From contig QILZ01000222.1 in assembly GCA_003233545.1 (NCBI GenBank), positions 1 through 14,444 on the forward strand: a DNA stretch of 14,444 bases, in the 5' to 3' direction. Below the pieces are notes generated by a model. That model was not told the DNA's origin and ran no database searches. It saw nothing but the letters and a program-made list of their open reading frames with translations. Origin of the DNA: Spirochaetales bacterium (GTDB lineage Bacteria > Spirochaetota > Spirochaetia > SZUA-6). Shown here piece by piece: positions 1-6,424 of the stretch (positions are counted from its first letter, which is position 1; every line of letters begins with the position of its first letter). The translations under genes and the position numbers were made by a program.

Positions 1-1067
1 TCTTTTCCCGCTCTGTCGATAACACAATCACCTATCATTTGGGAATCCAATGTATTCATACTGTTATAAAATGCTTTAACAACCTCGATAGGGGTATATC
101 CGTGTGTTTGCCTGGGAGCAAAAACGCTTTTCATAATGCTGCCCAGTACGGCTCCCGATATTATGATAATCAGGGAAATAATCAGGGCTTTCCTCCAGTT
201 TCTCTGCCAGAAAACTCTCCTGTTAAAATATTTTGCAGCATTCTTCTTTCGGATTTGTGCCTCTTTCAGAATGGTATTTTTTTTATCCTCATCCATAGTC
301 CGGCAAACAGAGCTTTTAAGCCACTGTTCCAGATTATCTTTCCAATGTGTAAGGCCGGGTATTTTTACGGAATTGTTATACCTGCCAGTTTCTTTATCCC
401 TTTTAAGTGATTCCATTATAAAATCGGAAACCACATCCCGGATTTCGGGTACTATGAACTGCGGGGGAATTACATCCTGAGTACGCATCCTCTCATGAAT
501 TTCCTCTTCGCTATCCGCATTAAAAGGATATTCGCCTGTTAACAGTTTGTATGCGATAATGCCGATAGTAAATACGGAGGCATCTTCCCCGTTCAAAACC
601 GGGCTATTGAATTTATCGGATATATTTATTCTGTAATGTGCAGGTTTTGCAGCATTTACATTTTCCATTAGTTTCGGAGGTAGAAACAGAATACTTCCGT
701 TTTCCGAGAAGATAATTGAATCGGCCTGCAGTTTAAAAGGTTTAACACCATGTTCATGCAGGTTTGTAAGGGCATCAACGAGCAGTTTTAAGTCAGAGAG
801 AGAGCTTTTCGGTACACTGTGCTTAAGAAGTTCCACGAGCGTAATGCCCGGAAAATCCGGCCCGTATAGAAATATTTCTCCTTCATGTACCGTAAAACCG
901 TCAATCTTCCACTTTTCAATCTTATTACCGGTTACAATCCATCCCTGCTCATTTTTAAGAGCGGATATCCGTGTCAAAGCAAAATTTTTACCTCTTACTC
1001 CGGTAGGAACCCCAAGAATTTCCTTTCCGTCATCTAAGAGAATCTTTGGCTGGTATTCCGTTTTCAT
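1..1067 (-). CDS. Kinase-fold (pseudokinase-like) membrane protein, C-terminus cut by window edge
   Basis: The minus-strand reading frame is open from ATG 1067 to the window edge (355 codons seen, no stop). Residues about 75-250 resemble the C-lobe of Ser/Thr protein kinases: a helix ending in LHEHGV (103-108) where the catalytic loop normally starts, and DASVFTIGIIAYKLLTGEYPF (162-182), which matches the family's D-x-x-x-x-G-x-x-x-Y-x-L-L-T-G-x-x-P-F helix. The HRDLKPxN loop is replaced by a KPFKLQADS-type stretch, and the DFG position reads LPP. The catalytic Asp and the metal-binding Asp are therefore not visible, and I infer a pseudokinase. A basic stretch precedes one membrane segment (about 294-312). 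The part after it (TPIEVVKAFYNSMNTLD) looks like the first helix of an NTF2/SnoaL-like domain outside the membrane. The ATG overlaps the amrA stop as ATGA, so translation is probably coupled. Kinase-fold assignment is fairly confident; lack of activity is inferred from motifs only. Confidence 0.72.
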   Translation of the reverse strand, partial: MKTEYQPKILLDDGKEILGVPTGVRGKNFALTRISALKNEQGWIVTGNKIEKWKIDGFTVHEGEIFLYGPDFPGITLVELLKHSVPKSSLSDLKLLVDALTNLHEHGVKPFKLQADSIIFSENGSILFLPPKLMENVNAAKPAHYRINISDKFNSPVLNGEDASVFTIGIIAYKLLTGEYPFNADSEEEIHERMRTQDVIPPQFIVPEIRDVVSDFIMESLKRDKETGRYNNSVKIPGLTHWKDNLEQWLKSSVCRTMDEDKKNTILKEAQIRKKNAAKYFNRRVFWQRNWRKALIISLIIIISGAVLGSIMKSVFAPRQTHGYTPIEVVKAFYNSMNTLDSQMIGDCVIDRAGK

Positions 1068-1621
1068 TTCATTTCTTTCTCATTGAATACTATTGCACTG
1101 AATATTTCTATTTCCGTATCTTTCTGTTTCCAGCAGTTTCCATCCAGTCCCGCTTTATAGCATGTATTGGTAAGGAAAATTTCCAGATCCCAGTTCTGCT
1201 CTACCGCTACCTGCGGAAGCAGCAGGCCGGATGAAAATCCGCGTTTTATCATTATTCCGTGTTTGCCTACTTCGATTTCATTAATATCGGTAACTCTTTT
1301 TAATGGTGAAAGAGCGGAGATTTCAATTTCTATGTAGTCAAATTCTTCAGGCCCTAAAGGAGGAAACCTGGGATCGTGGAATGCACTGGAAACCGCAACA
1401 TCTTTTACGGTTTCATAGAGCGGTTTAACCGGTACTACATAACCTATACATCCCCTAAGCCTGCCCTGTATATGTAATGTAACAAACGCACCGCATTTAG
1501 TCATAAGTTTATCCGTCGGCGCAGGATAGTTCCCCTTTTTACCTGTCAGATGTTCTTTGATTGTTTCTCTCGCTGTAACAAGAAGAATCTTTTTTTCCGT
1601 ATCCGATAAATTAAATTCCAT
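1064..1621 (-). CDS. amrA: AMMECR1-domain protein AmrA (AmmeMemoRadiSam system protein A)
   Basis: A 185-residue protein covering one complete AMMECR1 domain. It has the family signature LRGCIG at residues 55-60, HDPRFPPL at 82-89 and GLLLPQVAVEQNWD at 132-145. I chose ATG 1621 because it fits the family N-terminus and has AGAGG about 9 nt upstream. The frame stays open further upstream into amrB, but that extension does not look like the family. AMMECR1 proteins are widely conserved and their reaction is not established. In bacteria they usually travel with a Memo protein and a radical SAM protein (AmrS). Here the gene starts 13 bp after the amrB stop and overlaps the kinase-like gene by ATGA, so all three are probably one transcript. 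No amrS is visible in the window. Confidence 0.9.
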   Translation of the reverse strand: MEFNLSDTEKKILLVTARETIKEHLTGKKGNYPAPTDKLMTKCGAFVTLHIQGRLRGCIGYVVPVKPLYETVKDVAVSSAFHDPRFPPLGPEEFDYIEIEISALSPLKRVTDINEIEVGKHGIMIKRGFSSGLLLPQVAVEQNWDLEIFLTNTCYKAGLDGNCWKQKDTEIEIFSAIVFNEKEMK

Positions 1622-1634
1622 CCGCCTATACCTC

Positions 1635-2504
1635 TTATACTTCCGAAGCCTGTTTCTCCAGATACAAAGCTGCGGCCGTGTAATAAACAATCTTTTTACT
1701 GTCCCCATTCTTTGCACCGGAGTTACAGCTGTCAAGAATATTAACGTTAAACTGCAATCTGTGGTCAATATCACATAATGCCAGTATAGATGCAATACCG
1801 GCTGTATTACAGGCACTTAAATTTCTGTTATTTAACGAATCCACCATTCCGTGCCAGTCCTTAAGCTTAAGCAGGCTGAGAAATCTCGATGCTTCCGCAG
1901 CGGGTTTGGTTCCTGATATAAAGGAAGCTGTATTTGAAGTAACCACAAAGAGAATGTACTTATAATCCGTACCGAATGTCAAATTAAGAGCATCGGAAAG
2001 AAGCATAATATTTCTCTCTGTCTGCTTTCCTATTAATATGGGCACAATATCCGCCTGTGGGAAAATATATTGAATAAACGGTATCTGTATTTCTATACAA
2101 TGTTCCTCGAAATGTGGTATGTTGTCGAACTTAAAATGTTTTTTTGTATGTACAAGTTCATCTAAGTATCTATTGTTAACCCTGGCAGAGCCTAAGGGTG
2201 TCTGAAAGCATCGGGCAGTCGGCAGGGCGAAACCATCTACGGGATCTCTGTGCATGGGACCGATAATAACCACGGTTTTTATTTCTCTTAGCGAAGCGGC
2301 CGCGAAAGCCTCTGCTGTAAGCCTGCCTGAGTATTGTAAAGCTGCATGCGGACTTAAAATTGCAAAAGCTTTGCCCGGAGGTCTTTCTACGGAATGCACT
2401 ATATCTTTGATACGGGTTCTAAGAGCGCTTTCCCTGTTCGGGTAAAATATTCCGTCGACTATGGGAGGGCGTATCTGTTTATTTTCGTAGCCATATGCAC
2501 TCAT
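1635..2504 (-). CDS. amrB: Memo-family protein AmrB (AmmeMemoRadiSam system protein B)
   Basis: A 289-residue protein matching the MEMO1 family, whose fold resembles class III extradiol (LigB-type) dioxygenases. Visible family marks are RPPIVDGIFYP near the start (12-22), SPHAALQYSG (51-60, His53 at the place of human His49), GPMHRDP (82-88, His85 at the place of His81), EEHCIEIQIPF (133-143) and SACNTAGI (230-237, Cys232 at the place of Cys244). The putative metal-binding residues therefore look intact. Human MEMO1 binds iron or copper; the bacterial reaction is unknown. ATG 2504 fits the family start, although no good Shine-Dalgarno is seen before it. It follows the NFACT gene by 60 bp and precedes amrA by 13 bp on the same strand, consistent with an operon. 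Confidence 0.9.
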   Translation of the reverse strand: MSAYGYENKQIRPPIVDGIFYPNRESALRTRIKDIVHSVERPPGKAFAILSPHAALQYSGRLTAEAFAAASLREIKTVVIIGPMHRDPVDGFALPTARCFQTPLGSARVNNRYLDELVHTKKHFKFDNIPHFEEHCIEIQIPFIQYIFPQADIVPILIGKQTERNIMLLSDALNLTFGTDYKYILFVVTSNTASFISGTKPAAEASRFLSLLKLKDWHGMVDSLNNRNLSACNTAGIASILALCDIDHRLQFNVNILDSCNSGAKNGDSKKIVYYTAAALYLEKQASEV

Positions 2505-2564
2505 ACGGTAAAGTATGTATATGCTAAAGAATAAAGCAAAAAAAGTTTAAGGATTTTTCGGTAT

Positions 2565-4001
2565 TTACAATATTTCCGGAAGTTTCTCCTTAAGACGTTT
2601 TATCCGTTCCGGTTGAAATTTGACAAATAGATTTTTCTCATGAGTCGGTATTACAAGTCCGGGTTTCCCGTTCTTTACTCTGCGCAGGTATTTAACCTGA
2701 GTGTAGTAGATGTCACCCTGTCCCGAGGATTTGCTTTTACTGTAGTAGATTGCTAAGTTGGCTGCATCGAGCATCGCTTCCAGAGGAATACTTTTTCCGG
2801 ATTTGCTGCGTATAAATATGTACCCGCCCGGGTGATTCCGGACATGAAACCAGTAGTCGTTGCCTCGTGCGTAGCGGCGCAGGAGTTCATCGTTTTCTTT
2901 CGCACTCCTGCCCACTGTAATGATAAATCCGTTCGAATAGAAGGTAAGCCCGGCAGAACTTAAATTCTTATGAGTTGTTGTTTTTGTCTTGAATTCGCTT
3001 TTAAGTTCGTATAATTCCCTGATATCCGTATTCCGATTCAGAATTATGTTCTTTTTCTCCTCGAGCGATTTAAAATTATTGCGATGGATATCTATTTCCC
3101 CGGATATCTTCCCAAGCCCTGATTTTGATTTTCTATACTTTTTATAGAAATATTCCGCATTTTCCGCAGGCGAAAGCCTGTTATCCAGTTTTATATCTAT
3201 TGTCCGGTTATCGTTAAAAAAATCTTCTGTTTTAAGCCAGATATCGCCCTTTGTAATCTTATGCATCGAGGCCTTTATAATATCGCCCAGTTCCCTGTAC
3301 CGCAGGTAGTTTTTGTAGTTCTCTCTCTTTTTTTCTAATTTTTCAATTGTAGATAGTAATTTATTTTCACGAATATTTATTACCTGAATCAGAGAAGCTG
3401 CAATCTGTTTCCTTTCGCTGTCTTCTTCGATCGATGAGTAGTATCTTCCTATCCTCTCATTAAAGCTGCCTTCTCCGGGCAAATCTCTGATGGAGTAAGT
3501 TTTATTTGTAAGAGATTGATAGGAACCCTCCTGTTTTAAGGCTGCTGCCGGTTTGTAATAGCCTCCGGAGATTTCGCCCCTTTTAGGTCTTCGGAAAAAC
3601 GCATCCAGAATTTTTCCCGAACTGTCCGTTACTATTATATTGGCAGCACCGCCCCAGAGCCGAATCCACAGGATTGCTTCTTCCGTATAACGTTTTATAT
3701 TAATTTTTACAATTCTGTCGGAGCCGGTTTGTTCTGCGTCAGTAATTCTACCGTTACGAATGTGTGCTCTTAAGAAGGATACAAATCGCTGAGGCTTGGA
3801 GGGGTTTTTCGGTTTTAGCTTTATTGTATTCAGTCTTGTAAACCCTGTTAGTAGAGAGATGTAAAGCCTTAAATTGCCTCCCTTATTGTAGAGTTCCAGT
3901 ATTAAAGAATGATGGTCGGGCTGATAGATATTTCTTACCAGGCTTCCCTTTAAAGGAAGTTCCGAGAGTATTAAATCTATCTCTTTCCAGTTTAATGACA
4001 T
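2565..4001 (-). CDS. NFACT / RqcH-like ribosome quality control protein
   Basis: A 478-residue member of the NFACT family (RqcH/FbpA in Firmicutes, NEMF/Rqc2 in eukaryotes). Such proteins bind the stalled 50S-peptidyl-tRNA complex and, in RqcH, recruit tRNA-Ala to add alanine tails. The NFACT-N domain (about 1-180) contains NIYQPD (24-29) and the GSDRIV block (93-98), with Asp95-Arg96 at the place of the DR pair required in RqcH. LSPAENAEYFYKKYRK (276-291) is a typical family motif in the coiled-coil region. The C-terminal NFACT-R domain (about 353-465) has GRSAKENDELL (364-374) and DYWFHVRNHPGGYIFIRS (382-399). It is shorter than the roughly 570 residues of Firmicute RqcH, mostly in the middle and at the C-terminus. 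ATG 4001 lies 17 bp after the macro-domain gene stop. The family call is firm; alanine tailing is inferred. Confidence 0.9.
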   Translation of the reverse strand: MSLNWKEIDLILSELPLKGSLVRNIYQPDHHSLILELYNKGGNLRLYISLLTGFTRLNTIKLKPKNPSKPQRFVSFLRAHIRNGRITDAEQTGSDRIVKINIKRYTEEAILWIRLWGGAANIIVTDSSGKILDAFFRRPKRGEISGGYYKPAAALKQEGSYQSLTNKTYSIRDLPGEGSFNERIGRYYSSIEEDSERKQIAASLIQVINIRENKLLSTIEKLEKKRENYKNYLRYRELGDIIKASMHKITKGDIWLKTEDFFNDNRTIDIKLDNRLSPAENAEYFYKKYRKSKSGLGKISGEIDIHRNNFKSLEEKKNIILNRNTDIRELYELKSEFKTKTTTHKNLSSAGLTFYSNGFIITVGRSAKENDELLRRYARGNDYWFHVRNHPGGYIFIRSKSGKSIPLEAMLDAANLAIYYSKSKSSGQGDIYYTQVKYLRRVKNGKPGLVIPTHEKNLFVKFQPERIKRLKEKLPEIL

Positions 4002-4018
4002 GCTAAAATCCCGGTCAC

Positions 4019-4564
4019 TTATTTACCTATTGCAGCTAAGAATATATTTTTATCATTTCCGGAATAAAATACAAGATAAATTTTTTCGGGAAGCTCGTTT
4101 TTCTTAATAAAGGCAGATATGGTGTTATAGACAATCTTTGCAGCTTTTTCGCGGGGGTAGCCATAGATTCCGGTGGATATTGCAGGAAAGGCTATCGAAT
4201 GCAGTTTGAGTTTCCCGGCTTCTTCCAGACTCCTCCTGTAACAATCTGCAAGCTTTTCCGCCTCCCCGGAAGAACCTCCGTGCCATACCGGGCCCACTGT
4301 ATGAATTACATACTCAGCGGGCATCGAACCGGCTGTAGTCGGAACAGCATCACCTGCAGGCAGACCATCCGGATATATGGTCTTTCTTATTTCCCTGCAT
4401 TCCTCAAGTATTGCCGGGCCTCCGGCCCTGTGGATTGCACCATCCACACCGCCTCCTCCCATAAGTGATGAATTTGCTGCATTGACCACTGCATCGACCT
4501 TCATCGATGTTATATCACCTGTTGTAACTATAAGTCTTCCGTTTAATAACTCTTTATTGCTCAA
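4019..4564 (-). CDS. Macro-domain protein, probable O-acetyl-ADP-ribose / ADP-ribosyl hydrolase
   Basis: A 181-residue single macro domain of the MacroD/YmdB type. The adenosine-binding GDIT (16-19) is followed by VDAVVNAANSSLMGGGGVDG (23-42) with the catalytic-loop Asn and Asp of the family, then IHRAGG, EYVIHTVGPVW and the phosphate loop AFPAISTGIYGYP. These are the motifs of enzymes that deacetylate O-acetyl-ADP-ribose and remove mono-ADP-ribose from acidic residues. The start is TTG 4564. It is supported by a strong AGGAGG about 7 nt upstream, and no ATG lies closer to the domain start. It sits 21 bp after the membrane-protein stop and 17 bp before the NFACT start, so it is probably co-transcribed with both. 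The exact substrate cannot be told from sequence. Confidence 0.93.
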   Translation of the reverse strand: MSNKELLNGRLIVTTGDITSMKVDAVVNAANSSLMGGGGVDGAIHRAGGPAILEECREIRKTIYPDGLPAGDAVPTTAGSMPAEYVIHTVGPVWHGGSSGEAEKLADCYRRSLEEAGKLKLHSIAFPAISTGIYGYPREKAAKIVYNTISAFIKKNELPEKIYLVFYSGNDKNIFLAAIGK

Positions 4565-4585
4565 TTTATACCTCCTCCCTGTAAT

Positions 4586-4954
4586 CTATAAATTCATTAT
4601 CAGCATTCCTGTAAGGAAAGCCGTAATGATAAAAATCAGGTTAACTGCCGGTAAAAACCACGGCATCGATTTTCTTTTTTTAAGTATTATCCTCATTATT
4701 TGAACAGCCGGTATCGATAAAAACGGAAGTATCCCGGTAAATATATGCGGAAAAAAAGGAAGCGGTTTAACGGGAAGCAGTATAAGCCCTGTAAGTATAA
4801 CAGCTCCGAGCGAAATCTGGGCTGTAAGCCGTGAAACCCAATCCAGAAGCCTCGGCTTTAACTTCTTATATGATATATATATACCGCCTGCAAGAAAAAC
4901 CGTGTGTGATATGAGAAGAACTACCGCACTGATAAAATGGATAATCTTAAGCAA
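4586..4954 (-). CDS. Small multi-pass membrane protein of unknown function
   Basis: A 122-residue, strongly hydrophobic protein with about four membrane segments: roughly 4-26, 43-60, 69-87 and 100-119. Short basic loops (YKKLKPR, ILKKRKS) separate them. His6 and His17 lie in the first segment, a pattern seen in some haem- or copper-handling membrane proteins (SirB/CopD-like). This is only a resemblance and I do not assign a function. The start is TTG 4954, with AAGGGA about 6 nt upstream. It is the first gene of the minus-strand run toward the kinase-like gene, and a plausible promoter lies just upstream. No close family is recognised. Confidence 0.6.
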   Translation of the reverse strand: MLKIIHFISAVVLLISHTVFLAGGIYISYKKLKPRLLDWVSRLTAQISLGAVILTGLILLPVKPLPFFPHIFTGILPFLSIPAVQIMRIILKKRKSMPWFLPAVNLIFIITAFLTGMLIMNL

Positions 4955-4970
4955 GTTGTCCCTTGTGTTA

Positions 4971-4999
4971 AATATAAATGTTTTGAGCTGCTCTGTCTA
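4971..4999 (-). promoter_or_regulatory. Candidate sigma70 promoter for the 4954-to-1 gene run
   Basis: On the minus strand, TAGACA (4994-4999) is followed after 17 nt by TATATT (4971-4976), each one or two mismatches from consensus. The predicted start would lie about 10 nt before the TTG of the first membrane-protein gene, giving a very short leader. Seen in sequence; activity is inferred. Confidence 0.4.
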
Positions 5000-5061
5000 T
5001 TGCAGTAAAGGACCATTAAATATTAACTTTTTTCAACTTCTGATTTTTCTTGTTCGTTTAA

Positions 5062-5532
5062 TTTTTTATTGTTATAGGATTAATCGGAATCTTACTGCCG
5101 CCTCTGCTGTCATTAACCATTTCTGTATTTACGGGTTTGCTTTTAATATTCGGAGGATTAACATCCGCGTACCAGGTTATTAAAAGTTATCATAAAAATT
5201 GGCTAGCCTGGCTAAAACCTTTTATTCTTCTGGTAATCGGCGTTCTACTTCTCGTTTACCCAATTTCCGGTGCCGCCGTAATAGGATTACTTTTAGCTGT
5301 TTACTTTCTTATGGATGCTTTTGCCGGTTTTTCCTTTGCATTCGAAATGCATCCGATGAAGAGCTGGGGCTGGATGCTGTTTAACGGTATACTATCTTTA
5401 ATAATAGCTATTCTCTTTCTAATCGGCTGGCCTCTGAACAGCCTCTGGCTTGTAGGTTTATTCGTAGGCATCAGCCTGTTTATAGACGGTTTTGTTCTGC
5501 TGTACATGGGAATTGCCGCTCCGAAAGAGTAG
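5062..5532 (+). CDS. HdeD / DUF308 family membrane protein, 5' end apparently frameshifted
   Basis: The frame ending at 5532 encodes six hydrophobic segments typical of HdeD/DUF308 proteins, which in E. coli help acid resistance. The only usual start codon in this frame is TTG 5137, but family-like sequence (FIVIGLIGILLPPLLSL, then TGLLLIFGG) is readable back to the in-frame stop just before 5062. So the coding region is longer than the TTG start allows. In the neighbouring frame, 5022-5066 reads INFFQLLIFLVRLIF, which looks like the missing N-terminal part. Removing one T from the T6 run at 5062-5067 joins the two frames smoothly. Either a one-base insertion has broken the gene or the base is a sequencing error. 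Even when joined, the best start would be an ATT at 5022 after AAAGGA (5007-5012). The family assignment is fairly sure; the start is not. Confidence 0.65.
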   Translation, partial: FFIVIGLIGILLPPLLSLTISVFTGLLLIFGGLTSAYQVIKSYHKNWLAWLKPFILLVIGVLLLVYPISGAAVIGLLLAVYFLMDAFAGFSFAFEMHPMKSWGWMLFNGILSLIIAILFLIGWPLNSLWLVGLFVGISLFIDGFVLLYMGIAAPKE

Positions 5533-5596
5533 CAGGCAGGATTATATTCGGCTGCGAGTCGGAACTATAGTATTCTTATTCTACTTTAAGTAAAAT

Positions 5597-5872
5597 CTAC
5601 CTCTCGCCTGTTTTTTTTATGATATGGTAACCAAACTGTGTTTTTACGATTCCGCTTATAGAACCATGTTTAAGCTTTTTAACAGCCTCCTCGAAGGGCT
5701 TTGCCATTTTACCGGGCCCAAACCAGCCGAGATCTCCCCCTTTTGATTTACTCGGGCATGTAGAAAAATCCCTGGCAATTGCCGGGAATTTCCTGCCCTT
5801 CTTTACTTCCTTTAAGAGCCGTTCTGCAAGGGCTCTCTCCTTAACAAGTATATGGCTCGCTCTCCATTCCAT
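5597..5872 (-). CDS. ppiC: Stand-alone parvulin, PpiC-type peptidyl-prolyl cis-trans isomerase
   Basis: A 91-residue protein made of a single rotamase (parvulin) domain, about the length of E. coli PpiC (93 residues). Motifs in order: RASHILVKE (4-12), FAIARDFSTCPSKSKGGDLGWFG-type core with PSKSKGGDLGWF, then FEEAV and FGYHIIK near the end. It speeds cis-trans isomerisation of prolyl bonds. There is no signal peptide or membrane anchor, so it should be cytoplasmic. I chose ATG 5872 because AGGAGG lies 10 nt upstream. The in-frame ATG at 5881 abuts that Shine-Dalgarno and is unlikely to be used. It is convergent with the HdeD-like gene and divergent from padR, so it is probably a single-gene unit. 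No clear promoter is seen. Confidence 0.92.
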   Translation of the reverse strand: MEWRASHILVKERALAERLLKEVKKGRKFPAIARDFSTCPSKSKGGDLGWFGPGKMAKPFEEAVKKLKHGSISGIVKTQFGYHIIKKTGER

Positions 5873-6057
5873 TTCTATCATCCCTCCTGATATTTTTTTA
5901 TAAGGCAACGGATACCCTTAAAATTTCTATTCGGCCGGCCGCTGCTAATATTATTCTTATTCTGCAGTTTATAGTATCTGTATACAATACAAGCTAAGAA
6001 TCGTCCAGCAGCCTCCGCTCCTTAACATAGCAGGATTAAAAAAATTTATGATATTAT

Positions 6058-6086
6058 TTGACAATCAATATTATTCATTGTATAAT
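6058..6086 (+). promoter_or_regulatory. Consensus sigma70 promoter of the padR operon
   Basis: TTGACA (6058-6063) and TATAAT (6081-6086) are separated by exactly 17 nt: both hexamers and the spacer are consensus. The predicted transcription start is near 6093, about 14 nt before the padR ATG. Such a strong promoter would be expected to need a repressor. Confidence 0.85.
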
Positions 6087-6095
6087 ATTATACAA
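6078..6095 (+). promoter_or_regulatory. Palindromic operator overlapping the padR -10 box
   Basis: TTGTATAATATTATACAA is a perfect 18-bp palindrome that contains the whole -10 hexamer and reaches the predicted transcription start. PadR-family regulators often repress their own operon through A+T-rich dyads at the promoter. I infer that this is the PadR operator. A looser GTATAC-centred dyad at 5974-5990 could be a second, weaker site. Confidence 0.65.
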
Positions 6096-6106
6096 AAGGT
6101 GATATT

Positions 6107-6424
6107 ATGGATATACAGCTTAAAAAGGGAATACTGGACGTACTGGTTATGTCAATACTCAAAAGAGAAGACCTCTATGGCTATAAACTGTCGGAACAAA
6201 TTAACAGTATTGTCCGCATTGCAGAAACCGCTCTGTATCCGGTACTGCGCAGGTTAAAAGGGCAGGGACTGCTCACAACCTATTCGGTAGAGCATAATGG
6301 GCGTCTGCGGAAATACTACAGTATTACAGAATCCGGCAAAGCCCATCTGGATGAACGTATCAGAGACCTGGCTGAACTACGCAAAATAATAGAAACCATT
6401 ATGGAAGGAGCTAAAAAGAAATGA
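6107..6424 (+). CDS. PadR-family transcriptional regulator
   Basis: A 105-residue winged-helix protein of the short PadR subfamily. LYGYKLSEQI (about 23-32) and TALYPVLRRLKGQGLL (about 40-55) are the hallmark PadR blocks for the recognition helix region, and RLRKYYSITESGKAHLDE (about 65-82) is the wing and following helix. The C-terminal helix (ELRKIIETIMEG) should form the dimer. Short PadR proteins typically repress a neighbouring membrane or transporter gene and themselves, and often respond to envelope stress or drugs. AAGGTG precedes ATG 6107. Its stop overlaps the ATG of the next gene as ATGA, the usual arrangement with HAAS-domain membrane proteins. The promoter-overlapping palindrome at 6078-6095 is its likely binding site. 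Confidence 0.93.
   Translation: MDIQLKKGILDVLVMSILKREDLYGYKLSEQINSIVRIAETALYPVLRRLKGQGLLTTYSVEHNGRLRKYYSITESGKAHLDERIRDLAELRKIIETIMEGAKKK

Noticed and set aside
1622..1816. A longer N-terminus for AmrA in the same frame
   Set aside because: It lies wholly inside amrB, lacks family similarity, and ATG 1621 has a good ribosome binding site at the family start.
5533..5596. Possible bidirectional terminator between the HdeD-like and parvulin genes
   Set aside because: The best stem (CGGCT/AGTCG) is only 5 bp with one G-U pair and has no adjacent T-run.
5931..5942. CGGCCGGCCG palindrome upstream of the parvulin gene
   Set aside because: A short G+C-rich palindrome without T-run or partner site; too little to call a terminator or operator.
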